From positions 2,335 to 54,493 of the IMG/VR virus record IMGVR_UViG_3300000228_000010: a stretch of DNA of 52,159 bases. The stretch is one strand, 5' to 3'. The notes beneath the pieces are model-generated. The model was given only the letters and a program-made list of their open reading frames with translations. It had not been told where the DNA came from and made no database searches. The position numbers and the translations under genes were made by a program. Position 1 is the stretch's first letter, and every line of letters begins with the position of its first letter. The stretch is from a virus. Positions 41,505 to 49,538 of this stretch are shown in pieces.

Positions 41505-42115
41505 CGTTCTTTCACCACCGAATAACCATCTACATTTGATACATCGAACACTTTGTCAGCGGCAGAAATCATTTCAGGTATATGGGATACAAGGATTAAT
41601 TGAATGCCTAATTCATCAGATAGTGTACTCAGCATAGTGGAGGCTTTGTCTTGTAAGTCTCTGGAAAGAAACTTAGCTGGTTCATCAAGAACCTGTATGG
41701 CTCTCGTTTTCTTGATAGACCAAACTGCCATTCTTAGTGCAAGAGATGCAATATCTAAAGCTCCACCACCTGAAGAATCAATGGGTTCACACTCGTTGCC
41801 ATTACGAACAAACAGCATATCACATTCGGTTTGATTGCGCCTGGTTACAAATTCAACTTTAAACTCATACGGATCATCAAATACCGCTGATAGTGCCATA
41901 GTGACGATGTTTGTTATCCGTGTTTCCAAACTCTTTTGGAGTGAGTTAGCCACTGTTTGTACCACTGCTCTGGCTTTTTCAATATTCAGCAATTGTTGCT
42001 CTAAATCAGTTATGGTGGCTTTACTCATGGTAGCAAACTTTTCTAAGGACATTTGCTCTGCTTTCATTTTCTGAAAGGCTTCATGCACCTTAACTATGTC
42101 ATATAATGTTACCAT
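41501..42115 (-). CDS. SbcC/Rad50-like ATPase, C-terminal half
   Basis: A 204-residue protein that is the second half of an SbcC/Rad50/T4 gp46 ATPase. It opens with a coiled-coil stretch (about 10-75), then has the ABC signature SSGGGALDIASLALRMA (114-130), Walker B QVLDEP (141-146), D-loop and a switch His178 in ILVSHIPEM. Walker A is missing because that half is encoded at 44647-45744. The two must pair to form a working ATP site. It acts with SbcD in recombination and end processing. ATGA coupling to the next gene. Confidence 0.85.
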   Translation of the reverse strand: MVTLYDIVKVHEAFQKMKAEQMSLEKFATMSKATITDLEQQLLNIEKARAVVQTVANSLQKSLETRITNIVTMALSAVFDDPYEFKVEFVTRRNQTECDMLFVRNGNECEPIDSSGGGALDIASLALRMAVWSIKKTRAIQVLDEPAKFLSRDLQDKASTMLSTLSDELGIQLILVSHIPEMISAADKVFDVSNVDGYSVVKER

Positions 42116-42345
42116 GTGAAATTATCCTTTAAATCTTCAAAGTCGGTATTGATCTTACCATCCAACTTTTTAATATCAGCTTCCATATCAGCAAGTAGTT
42201 CTTTTGCTTCCGCCAAACCATCTACTTGAAATTCCTTTTTAAGACGCTCCAGGATTTCTTCTCTGCGCCCTTCCAATTGATTTACTGATGCCTTAGCTGA
42301 TTCAATCTGTTTACCGAGTTTTGTTAATTCATCTGCAATAGTCAT
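42109..42345 (-). CDS. Short coiled-coil protein between sbcD and sbcC C-half
   Basis: A 78-residue all-helical protein (TIADELTKLGKQIESAKASV, RLKKEFQVDGLAEAKELLAD). The favoured start is ATG 42345, eight bases after AAGG in the end of sbcD; a GTG at 42354 is possible. Heptad repeats suggest it forms or contacts the coiled-coil arms of the split SbcC complex. It overlaps the C-half by 7 bases. Function inferred from position and helix pattern only. Confidence 0.6.
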   Translation of the reverse strand: MTIADELTKLGKQIESAKASVNQLEGRREEILERLKKEFQVDGLAEAKELLADMEADIKKLDGKINTDFEDLKDNFTW

Positions 42346-42346
42346 G

Positions 42347-43258
42347 TTATTCACCTTCCAAACAAGAATTTATAATATCCACTACTCCAACCTCATAATC
42401 ATTTTCTTCCAGATGATTGTGAAGTGCTTCAACAAAATTGAGCTTTATGGCATGTCCTTCAGCAGTTTTAGGTGCTTTTAATGTGGCAATGAAGTCCTGC
42501 ATCTGCTCTTTCTTTTCTTTCTCTTTCTTGGCTTTATCCATCTGCATAATAGTGTTGAATGCCTTGATTTCTAAATCAATTATATCCACAGTGTTTTCGT
42601 TTGTTGAATACATTGCTACTGCAGGATGGTGTTTCTCTTGACTAATATTTGAGCGTAACATACTCCCCATATTAACCAAATGTTTCTTACCTTTTGATAC
42701 CATAAATTGCTGGTGATTATCTCCCGAGCAAATAGCATTGAAATGATTCTTTGTCAGAATGTGGTTTGCCCAAGTATGCCCTTCTTGTTGTGCCCATAAT
42801 TTCTCTTCAATAATCATAAGGTGAGTAACCAAGATATTAGTTTTACTTTCATCCTTTATTTCAGGAATTGGCTCTTTCCATGAAGCACCGTAGAAGTCAA
42901 CATCATCTATTGATACAGGATCGTTACCTAACAGTGTGACAACCTCTGCTGCAATGAGAGTACCTAATGCAGTACCAGTCAAATCTGCATTATGAAACTG
43001 CTGATCGTGCTGACCAGCAACACAAAGAACTCGGACATCAAACTCAAGAATGGTTTTAATTACAGCCTGTACAACCTCATGATTCTCTTTGTAAGTATCA
43101 AACACATCACCAGGCAGTACCATCACCTGACATTTTTCTTCATCCGCTATGCATAATTCTTGCCTAAATTTATACATAACAGTAGAGAAATAATCATCGG
43201 TTCTATTCTTGGGCTTTTTATTCGTAATATGTTGGTCACCACAAAATAAAATTTTCAT
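42347..43258 (-). CDS. SbcD/Mre11-like exonuclease subunit
   Basis: A 303-residue metallophosphoesterase, the nuclease partner of SbcC (T4 gp47 equivalent). Motifs in order: GDQH (residues 7-10), LPGDVFD (48-54), GQHD (82-85), VTHLM with His146, and SGDNHQ (178-183). The typical GNHD and GHxH are here GQHD and GDNH, so two metal-ligand positions are changed. The last 60 residues are helical and Lys-rich, as in the capping region. ATGA coupling at its start, with AAGGA upstream. Confidence 0.88.
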   Translation of the reverse strand: MKILFCGDQHITNKKPKNRTDDYFSTVMYKFRQELCIADEEKCQVMVLPGDVFDTYKENHEVVQAVIKTILEFDVRVLCVAGQHDQQFHNADLTGTALGTLIAAEVVTLLGNDPVSIDDVDFYGASWKEPIPEIKDESKTNILVTHLMIIEEKLWAQQEGHTWANHILTKNHFNAICSGDNHQQFMVSKGKKHLVNMGSMLRSNISQEKHHPAVAMYSTNENTVDIIDLEIKAFNTIMQMDKAKKEKEKKEQMQDFIATLKAPKTAEGHAIKLNFVEALHNHLEENDYEVGVVDIINSCLEGE

Positions 43259-43479
43259 AACGGTCCTTGTTGAATCTGTTCAATCAACTGATCTGTTTTA
43301 ACTATAGCACAACTTTCATCACCGTGCGAAACGGATGCATATTTTTCTTTGCAATCAGTGCAGATATTTTTAATCCCCAAATCCACAACACCAAACATAA
43401 AGCTATGTTCTTTTGTTGAAAGGTTAATACCACATGCTGATAGAGGATAAGTCGCTGAAGTTAAAATATGGATTGCCAT
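43255..43479 (-). CDS. Small Cys-containing hypothetical protein
   Basis: A 74-residue protein from ATG 43479, which forms TAATG with the stop of the gene before; GGGAGG lies upstream. It has the pattern IKNICTDCKEKYASV (a CxxC) with cysteines near residues 16 and 57, which may bind a metal. The N-terminus is strand-rich (MAIHILTSATYPLSACGI). The preceding thyX and following sbcD make this part of one operon. Role unknown. Confidence 0.6.
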   Translation of the reverse strand: MAIHILTSATYPLSACGINLSTKEHSFMFGVVDLGIKNICTDCKEKYASVSHGDESCAIVKTDQLIEQIQQGPL

Positions 43480-44135
43480 TATATCCTCCCACAACTGCGA
43501 GGACCTTCGGGACAAGTACCTTTAGTTTCGCACGGTGCTCCAGCGTTTTCAAATATTACTGGGGCAACATCTTTGCATATATTTTTTATGCGATTAAAAA
43601 GGTCACGTATCTCCCATTGTGCATGGATGCAACACCGCAAAGAAAATGCGTGGTGCAATTCTCTGGCATTCATAGTCATAACAATGTGAGTACAACATGC
43701 ATTTGGCAATAAATACCTTGCATCTTCAGCAGGTATTCCGGCATTCACCATCATTTCATATAACCCTGCAATGTTTTTCATTGCAGCATTAAATTCAGGT
43801 TTAAATCGTTCTGATATAGTTGGTGGTGTTACATACGGAAACTGTTCAGTTACAGTGCAGTACCTTTGTGATTGTTGGCTGTACGATGCATGGCGGAATC
43901 GAACTAACTGGTGGGAACACGCTCTTGATATTCCCTCGATTGAGAACGTGAATGAAACATGTTCTAATACTGATGTATGACCCATACTAATTACTTTTCG
44001 TATCAGAACCTCTTCCATAGTGGAATCCATAGCCATGTAAAAGTTTGATGCCACATCTGTGGAATAACATTGTCTGGCTGCAGCATATACTATAGCCTGT
44101 GGATACGGAGTGTGTTCCAGTAGTTTTACCTGCAT
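43479..44135 (-). CDS. thyX: FAD-dependent thymidylate synthase ThyX
   Basis: A 218-residue flavoenzyme that methylates dUMP to dTMP with methylene-tetrahydrofolate and NADPH, raising the thymidine pool during phage replication. The signature is RFRHASYSQQSQR (residues 79-91), matching RHRxxSxxxxSxR except that the second residue is Phe80 rather than His. EHVSFTF and LPNACCTHIVMTMNARELHHAF also fit. Additional cysteines cluster at the C-terminus (CETKGTCPEGPRSC). The gene overlaps the kinase upstream by 10 bases. Confidence 0.92.
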   Translation of the reverse strand: MQVKLLEHTPYPQAIVYAAARQCYSTDVASNFYMAMDSTMEEVLIRKVISMGHTSVLEHVSFTFSIEGISRACSHQLVRFRHASYSQQSQRYCTVTEQFPYVTPPTISERFKPEFNAAMKNIAGLYEMMVNAGIPAEDARYLLPNACCTHIVMTMNARELHHAFSLRCCIHAQWEIRDLFNRIKNICKDVAPVIFENAGAPCETKGTCPEGPRSCGRI

Positions 44136-44650
44136 GTTAGTGTCTCCATGAATTTTGATGCAAGAATGCTGAGGTCATCCAAAGTACCATTGTTGTCAAT
44201 GTGAATATCATAATGATAATGAAGGACATTGCTATCACCAGTATTAGTATGGTGTTTTTCTGATTCAACACGATGAATACACACTGTTACTGTGGTAGGG
44301 AATGCATCCACAAATTTTTTAATTTCTTTTGGTTCTCGAATGTGAAAGAACAATACATGATCTGGATGATCCTTTTGTGCCTCAGCAATGGTAGAACTCA
44401 TGTATTTCATCGGCAGGTCGTAGGCTGCGGTGCTGAGATCTTTTAAGTCTGACAAGAACTTTCTGCCCTTATCATTCTTGATGTAATCCCAACCCAATAT
44501 CACTGCTGCTTCTTTTATTGGATCAACAGAAGATACTGAACGGGAATAAATACTTAAGTCCCACAGATAGCTTGTACAGCATTCAACAAATGAATCTTTG
44601 CCTGCTAGAGGATAACCATTCACAATGATATACTTTTGGAGATTTTTCAT
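44126..44650 (-). CDS. Deoxynucleoside monophosphate kinase-like protein
   Basis: A 174-residue P-loop kinase with GYPLAGKDS (residues 12-20). The GKD form of the loop is typical of T4 gene 1-type dNMP kinases, which phosphorylate dGMP, dTMP and modified dCMP. A central stretch HVLFFHIREPKEI would carry the Arg-rich lid or substrate region. Its position between the split sbcC half and thyX suggests nucleotide supply for replication. AGGAG upstream, ATGA coupling to sbcC N-half. Substrate is not identifiable. Confidence 0.75.
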   Translation of the reverse strand: MKNLQKYIIVNGYPLAGKDSFVECCTSYLWDLSIYSRSVSSVDPIKEAAVILGWDYIKNDKGRKFLSDLKDLSTAAYDLPMKYMSSTIAEAQKDHPDHVLFFHIREPKEIKKFVDAFPTTVTVCIHRVESEKHHTNTGDSNVLHYHYDIHIDNNGTLDDLSILASKFMETLTCR

Positions 44651-45744
44651 TCTTGTAACTCCTTCAAAATTTTAGCCACCACTGATTTATCTATCTTGCT
44701 CTTGCATGTAGGGCAGACACCTGCATTGCTTATCTTATCAAGGTAATCAACAACCTTAGCAGAAATAGTTTCTTCAAATTTCTCAATTGAGGTTTCTGCC
44801 TGCTCCAATGCAGAGATGATTAATTCCAGTGCCTTTTTAGATTTATTCAATTCCTGCAGTTTAGCAAACATGGGTTTCAGCAGCAAATACGGTGCCTCAA
44901 CTTTGAGCCAATCCGTGTCAGCTTCCAACTGTTCATTAGCTTTTAACAATGAACCACAGTAAGCAACCAACACTTTGTGCTTCTCAAACAAACCTTCCCG
45001 CGTACTTATTTTTTTCAATAAGTCTTTCTGGAATTTCTCAGCTTTTATCAAAACACTTTTGTTTCGTATCTGTTCATCATAATCAGCGATTTTAGATGCT
45101 AATTCCGATGCGGTCCGCTGCTCTCCGATCAGTTTATCACGCTTGTTGCAGTCTTTCATCAAACTATCAATCTTCAACTCAACGGAGGGCAAATGCTCAA
45201 ATTTAGTCAGATCATTTATGGCTTGGTTGAGGCGTTCTGTTTCTGCTTTAATCTGCTGTTTTGCTGCGGAAGATTTTGATCCGAGCTTTTTAAATACACG
45301 ATCAATGATATCCAAACCAACAAGCTCGTTCAGTTTCTTTGCACGTTCTCCTGGTGTATCTTGTAACATGAAGTATGGCTGGAATTGAGTTTGCAGGTTA
45401 TAATCATTGATATTGGCTATATCTTGAATGGGTTGTGGCACATCATGGCGCAATGCCTCATAGAAACCATCATCAGTTTCATATTTATTCTTGCCGTTAG
45501 TTCTGGATTTAGTAAACCAATCATTATCAAATTCCATACTAACTTCAACGGAATCATCAGCTTTTGCTTTCCAAGATTTGAAAGATTCTCCTGAGGGTCT
45601 GTTTTTCAAAGCCCACAACATGGCACGAATAATAGCAGATTTACCTGAATCAGATGTACCTGTTACTACATTCATACCATGATGAAAGGAAAGCAAAGTA
45701 GAACGATGGCTTTGGTAATTCCTTATCTCAAGTGATTTGAGCAT
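44647..45744 (-). CDS. SbcC/Rad50-like ATPase, N-terminal half with zinc hook
   Basis: A 365-residue protein carrying only the first half of an SbcC/Rad50 ATPase. Walker A is GTSDSGKS (residues 29-36), then the Q-loop region and a long coiled coil (about 155-335). It ends just after a zinc-hook motif C344-P-T-C347, the natural apex where Rad50 coiled coils meet. The second half of the ATP site is in a separate gene 2.5 kb downstream (41501-42115). The zinc hook would dimerise complexes. Start follows AGGAG and overlaps the ruvC-type stop (TAATG). Confidence 0.88.
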   Translation of the reverse strand: MLKSLEIRNYQSHRSTLLSFHHGMNVVTGTSDSGKSAIIRAMLWALKNRPSGESFKSWKAKADDSVEVSMEFDNDWFTKSRTNGKNKYETDDGFYEALRHDVPQPIQDIANINDYNLQTQFQPYFMLQDTPGERAKKLNELVGLDIIDRVFKKLGSKSSAAKQQIKAETERLNQAINDLTKFEHLPSVELKIDSLMKDCNKRDKLIGEQRTASELASKIADYDEQIRNKSVLIKAEKFQKDLLKKISTREGLFEKHKVLVAYCGSLLKANEQLEADTDWLKVEAPYLLLKPMFAKLQELNKSKKALELIISALEQAETSIEKFEETISAKVVDYLDKISNAGVCPTCKSKIDKSVVAKILKELQE

Positions 45745-46325
45745 TATTTACTCCTGCGTGTTAGAGTAGGTTTCTTTTCCTTCTTTGGTTTTTTTTCCTT
45801 CTTTGGTTTCTCTTCAGGGTTCAGCACCATCTCAATGATCTCTTTTTGGTATGCCATCAATCCTTCTGTTGATTCTTTTGCAACATGCAAAGCAATCTTT
45901 GCCAAACCAAACGCATCAGCTACGTTGTTATCCTTTGGTTCATATCCAAAGTTCTTATACACTGAAAGCATTATAACATCTTTTTCTGCGACACCTTTAC
46001 CAGTGATGAACTTTTTCAGCTGGGTTGGAGATATAAGATGGTATTTGTAGCCTCGTTGAAAGAGCAGAACTCGAACTACACCGCCGAGTTCACCAATGCT
46101 GAATGATTGTCCTGCACGAATACCCATGGCATAGTTTTCAATGCACATTGATTCAGGGCAGCAATCTTCCAGAACTTCTCCGATCTTGTCCCTGATGTAC
46201 ACAAGACGCTCAGGGCCTGTGCAATTATTCTTTACGGTTTCGGCATGTACTACAGCACCGTGTTCATTGAGAACTACAATGCCGGTACCCGTCAATGATA
46301 AATCCAAACCTAAATGGTAAGTCAT
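45744..46325 (-). CDS. RuvC-like Holliday junction resolvase
   Basis: A 193-residue RNase H-fold nuclease. Catalytic acids are visible: Asp8 in GLDLSLTGTG, Glu63 in CIENYAMG, and Asp137 in NNVADAFGLA (with Asp132 nearby). It would cut four-way junctions and branched DNA before packaging, the role of T4 gp49. The C-terminal 24 residues form a basic repeat (KPKKEKKPKKEKKP) for DNA contact, encoded by a near-exact 18-base tandem repeat. AGGAG lies upstream; its stop overlaps the next gene. Confidence 0.88.
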   Translation of the reverse strand: MTYHLGLDLSLTGTGIVVLNEHGAVVHAETVKNNCTGPERLVYIRDKIGEVLEDCCPESMCIENYAMGIRAGQSFSIGELGGVVRVLLFQRGYKYHLISPTQLKKFITGKGVAEKDVIMLSVYKNFGYEPKDNNVADAFGLAKIALHVAKESTEGLMAYQKEIIEMVLNPEEKPKKEKKPKKEKKPTLTRRSK

Positions 46326-46334
46326 ATTATTCTC

Positions 46335-46511
46335 CTAGAACAAACAAAGTTGGTTGCTGCACTTGAGTATGTACTTTTGTTCATCTCTCAAACCAAAAGT
46401 ACCGCATACAAAGTATCGTTTATTTGAATCACCTACTCTCTTTGTTTTGGTTATATCTATTTCAGAGTGACAAAATGGGCATTTAGAAAATAAGTATTTG
46501 CTGGAGGTCAT
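46335..46511 (-). CDS. 58-residue zinc-ribbon protein
   Basis: A short ORF just below 60 codons. Its ATG at 46511 follows AAGGAG by five bases. The protein has CPFC (11-14), C36 and C51/C56 in a ribbon pattern: CPFC-x(20)-YFVCGTFG-x(12)-LKCSNQLC. A similar layout is present in the zinc protein at 10655 (CEMC ... YFCFG ... LKCLRRNC), suggesting a shared fold. It starts one base beyond the stop of the preceding gene. Role unknown. Confidence 0.65.
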   Translation of the reverse strand: MTSSKYLFSKCPFCHSEIDITKTKRVGDSNKRYFVCGTFGLRDEQKYILKCSNQLCLF

Positions 46512-46814
46512 TTATTGCTCCTTAAAGTTTTTCAAAAGCGAGTTCATATCGGTCTCAATCCACTTTTGATATTTCATAAACTTATTTTCAAACTCTTCGG
46601 TTACATGTCCGTCAAATGTGGTGTTTATTGCTTCAATATCACGCAACAATCTTGCCAGCCAGTATCCTCGTTTTTCTTTTATCTGGCTAGTCGGTGCCAG
46701 ATGCAGCCTATCTTTCATAATGTTTAAGGATGCTTGGCAAGTTGCTAATAATGTGACTTGAAATGCATCCTCACCGTTCAGTGGTTTTGAGAGATTTAAT
46801 GCTTTATCAGACAT
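46512..46814 (-). CDS. Hypothetical helical protein
   Basis: A 100-residue protein from ATG 46814 (Shine-Dalgarno GGAGG four bases earlier); a longer open frame to 46949 has no site. It is helical with several aromatic residues (MKDRLHLAPTSQIKEKRGYWLARLLRDIEAI). I do not recognise it. The start overlaps the preceding gene by 8 bases. It belongs to the recombination operon and may be an accessory factor. Confidence 0.6.
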   Translation of the reverse strand: MSDKALNLSKPLNGEDAFQVTLLATCQASLNIMKDRLHLAPTSQIKEKRGYWLARLLRDIEAINTTFDGHVTEEFENKFMKYQKWIETDMNSLLKNFKEQ

Positions 46815-47136
46815 CTTTCCTCCAATCTGCAAATGCAACATCCCTGCAGAACTTGTAAGCCATAGCAAGTGATTGAATAGCTTCTTTCTGTAAGTGGGAA
46901 AGGCGTAATGTTTTCCTTTCGACTTCTCTTTCCAATTCAAGTACCTCACATTTTAAAGTGAGCAATGAGCATTTGATTTCTTCAGGACTCATTTTATCTT
47001 CCACATATTTGGTATCAGCTTTAGCAAGCTCTATAAACATCTTAGCAAGAATGTTCTGTTCCTGATCATTTTTTCTGCTGTAGGCTTCAATAAAATCTTC
47101 GGTAGTTTTTATCTCATATTTAGGTGCTGTTTCCAT
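46807..47136 (-). CDS. Hypothetical coiled-coil protein
   Basis: A 109-residue protein that begins within the end of the 5' nuclease gene (28-base overlap) with AAAGGAG upstream. Helices dominate: IKTTEDFIEAYSRK, NILAKMFIELAKAD and a clear coiled coil from about residue 52 to 92 (LLTLKCEVLELEREVERKTL). No family recognised. Likely an accessory of the recombination operon. Confidence 0.6.
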   Translation of the reverse strand: METAPKYEIKTTEDFIEAYSRKNDQEQNILAKMFIELAKADTKYVEDKMSPEEIKCSLLTLKCEVLELEREVERKTLRLSHLQKEAIQSLAMAYKFCRDVAFADWRKDV

Positions 47137-47975
47137 TGTGCCAGTATCTCCTTTTTCAGAAAGTATTGAAAATTAAGCTCATTGCAAACATCCATAAAGC
47201 CACATAATGACAGTGGCTTAAAAGGTTTTACGTCAAGCAATGGGAACCCTTTAAAAGGTAATTTAACCAATGGCAGATTCCGCTGATAGATTGAACGACC
47301 CTCAGGACTACATATAGATTTGTAGCCTTTCAGATTGGGTGTCAGTTCATCATTCAAATACTTAATAGCGGTCTTTTCTCCAACGCCTCTAACACCTGGA
47401 ACACCATCAGTATCACAACCTGCGATAGCTTTTACTTCAGCCCAACGATCTGGTAAAATATTATGCTCTTTGTGAAAGTCTACAAAATTGTATACTTTCT
47501 TACCTTTTACCATAGAAACATTTTGCTGCAGGCATTGGTATAAATCTTCATCTCCTGAAGCAATGTAAATTTCATCTTCAGGTGAGGATTGGTTAACCAG
47601 CCCTGCAATAATGTCATCACCTTCAAACCCAATTATTTTATAGTTGTGCTGGCATCCTATAGCAGGTAGTATTTCATCATAGATTTTATCGAACTGGGCA
47701 TAAGCTGCTTTATCAATTTCCAATTCTTCGGGTGTCTTACTCGCAGTGCGGCGCTTTTCTTTATACTCAGGAAACAGTTTTAGTCTGTGGGACTTTTTTG
47801 AATCCCAGGCGTACATAATATTAGCAGTTTCAAATTCTTTTGCATACCTAAGAATCTGCATCATAAAACCAAAAATCACGCCAACATGTATTGTCTCGTT
47901 GGTCAAATCACCAACAGCATGTTTAGCTTTATGGCACAATACATTACCATCAATTATTAAAATAGGATTGGTCAT
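47109..47975 (-). CDS. 5'-3' exonuclease / flap endonuclease
   Basis: A 288-residue FEN1/Pol I 5'-nuclease family protein, which removes RNA primers and flaps. Acidic metal ligands appear in order: LIIDGN with Asp9, GFEGDDIIAGL, IASGDEDLYQ, and GCDTDGVPGVRGVGEKTA, the last being the helix-three-turn-helix that binds DNA. T4 RNase H and T5 D15 are of similar length. GGAGA lies before ATG 47975. A terminator-like hairpin sits just upstream, so its expression may be separated from the recombinase genes. Confidence 0.9.
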   Translation of the reverse strand: MTNPILIIDGNVLCHKAKHAVGDLTNETIHVGVIFGFMMQILRYAKEFETANIMYAWDSKKSHRLKLFPEYKEKRRTASKTPEELEIDKAAYAQFDKIYDEILPAIGCQHNYKIIGFEGDDIIAGLVNQSSPEDEIYIASGDEDLYQCLQQNVSMVKGKKVYNFVDFHKEHNILPDRWAEVKAIAGCDTDGVPGVRGVGEKTAIKYLNDELTPNLKGYKSICSPEGRSIYQRNLPLVKLPFKGFPLLDVKPFKPLSLCGFMDVCNELNFQYFLKKEILAQWKQHLNMR

Positions 47976-47986
47976 ATTTTCTCCAA

Positions 47987-48016
47987 AGAAAGGGGCAGAA
48001 TATTTCTATTCTGCCC
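47987..48016 (-). terminator. Hairpin terminator-like element before the 5' nuclease
   Basis: GGGCAGAATA (47993-48002) pairs with TATTCTGCCC (48007-48016) around TTTC. Read on the - strand it is followed by a pyrimidine-rich stretch (CCCCTTTCTTT), then at once by GGAGA and the next ATG. As with the element at 11894, the terminator abuts a ribosome site, so partial read-through is likely. Confidence 0.55.
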
Positions 48017-48022
48017 TTTAGA

Positions 48023-48469
48023 TTACTTGATTAAATGCAGTCCTGGAATACTGGCCGTTTCAGCCAAATAGAACTTTTCAAACTCTGGATCTGAATTGTC
48101 ATAAAAAAAGTGAATATTGGCTTTGGGTATGATTATTTTTTCCGGGCCACCAATTAACGATTTGACTCTCATTGAATTATTATCAGGATTGAATACTATT
48201 ATTTTTGGCCTGGTTAAAAGCAAATATGGTATCATAGTACATGGTACATCTTGCACAGGATTACTCGTTTGTGATTCCAATGCATTTGTACCATATAACT
48301 CTGCCGCATTTGGTATAATATTAGCCAAATTAGGAGGCACATTTGCTGATACAGGTATTATAGTGCGCATTTTCATTGCATCAGCTTTTGAGGTTTCCAA
48401 ATCAGATTTTTTTTCTGTGCCAACAATTAAAAATTCGCCTACAGATACAATTTTAAGAGTGTCACTCAT
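48023..48469 (-). CDS. Hypothetical protein downstream of uvsX
   Basis: A 148-residue protein coupled to the recombinase gene by ATGA. It is beta-rich in the N-terminal third (LKIVSVGEFLIVGTEKK), then has a Pro/Asn-rich middle (MRTIIPVSANVPPNLANIIP) and a strand-rich end (IIIPKANIHFFYDNSD). AAGGAG lies inside the uvsX end. No family recognised. Being the last gene before a terminator suggests it belongs to the ssDNA-binding/recombinase transcript. Confidence 0.6.
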   Translation of the reverse strand: MSDTLKIVSVGEFLIVGTEKKSDLETSKADAMKMRTIIPVSANVPPNLANIIPNAAELYGTNALESQTSNPVQDVPCTMIPYLLLTRPKIIVFNPDNNSMRVKSLIGGPEKIIIPKANIHFFYDNSDPEFEKFYLAETASIPGLHLIK

Positions 48470-49527
48470 ATCCGCTCCTTCACTTTTCTACTATATTTGA
48501 ATTTACTTTGCACATCGTTCCACAGTTCAATCGTCCTATCCTGCAGTCGCTTTTTCATTCCATTTTGCTCTATATATTCGATTGCCGAATCAAGAGCTAC
48601 AAATGTCTTATCAAAGCAGTTGTAGGATGTTTCACCTGTGTAGTCCTTGAAGTATTGCAGTTCATCACGAATAGTATCAATTCCATAGTTGAAGATGATG
48701 GACACGGGGGCGGTACGATACGGTTCGTCAACAGAACTCTTCACGATGGTACATTCACTGCAAATACCTATCACTTTTTCAACTTCTTTGCGCCCTACCT
48801 TCTTTTTCTTAACAATCTTTGAGCCTTGAAAGAAGGGTTTGACTTGAATACGCAATGAGGCATAGAAAGGTACTCCATGCCCGCCAGGTGTGGACACTTT
48901 ACCGCCGTCACCTGTTCTGATCTGATTTGACATAACAATCAGCCAGTTCTTGTTAGCAATGAGACGGCACGTTTTACGCAGACCTTCGGAGAACTCTTTT
49001 GCTCTCCTCATTCCCATCTTATCACCATCATCATTATCCATTTCAAGATTTGTGGACAGTGCTGCAATGGAATCTGCTGCTATCATATTGATTACATCGT
49101 CTTTGGTAGGCTCCCAACCCCATATCTCTTTTGCAAACATTTCAGAGACGGTATCGGGTCTACAATATTCAAACCGATCACCGATGTTCACACCATATAT
49201 TTGGGAGTAAGCATGATCTAATCTTGCTTCAGGATCACAGAACTTTACTTGACCACCACGGGCTTGACATGATGCAGACAACTCGGAAAGAAGGGCAGTT
49301 TTACCTGCCCCAGAGGGGCCGAACAGCTCAATAAACATGCCGCCCGGTACTCCTCCTCTTTCGATCTTTCCGCCGCTGATTGCTAAGTCAAGCAATGTTG
49401 ATCCTGTAGAAATGACCTTCTGCAGATTAGCAGGTTTATTGCTGCCATGACTGATGGGTTCAGATACAGCATTTGAAATGCCATCAGTCACAGATTCAGC
49501 AGCCGCATTTCTTCTAAGGAGTGCCAT
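48466..49527 (-). CDS. UvsX/RecA-like recombinase
   Basis: A 353-residue strand-exchange ATPase. Walker A is GPSGAGKT (residues 70-77), Walker B lies near VINMIAADSIAAL, and WLIVMSNQIRTGDGGKVSTPGGHGVPFYASLRIQ matches the RecA core before the DNA-binding loops. It would coat single strands with the gp32-like and mediator proteins and start recombination-dependent replication. GGAGA precedes ATG. It lies 11 bases after the gp32-like gene, in the same operon. Confidence 0.92.
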   Translation of the reverse strand: MALLRRNAAAESVTDGISNAVSEPISHGSNKPANLQKVISTGSTLLDLAISGGKIERGGVPGGMFIELFGPSGAGKTALLSELSASCQARGGQVKFCDPEARLDHAYSQIYGVNIGDRFEYCRPDTVSEMFAKEIWGWEPTKDDVINMIAADSIAALSTNLEMDNDDGDKMGMRRAKEFSEGLRKTCRLIANKNWLIVMSNQIRTGDGGKVSTPGGHGVPFYASLRIQVKPFFQGSKIVKKKKVGRKEVEKVIGICSECTIVKSSVDEPYRTAPVSIIFNYGIDTIRDELQYFKDYTGETSYNCFDKTFVALDSAIEYIEQNGMKKRLQDRTIELWNDVQSKFKYSRKVKERI

Positions 49528-49538
49528 TGCTTATCTCC

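Noticed and set aside
45767-45830. Tandem DNA repeat near the end of the RuvC-like gene as a mobile or regulatory repeat
   Set aside because: It simply encodes the basic KKEKKP-type repeat of the protein tail.
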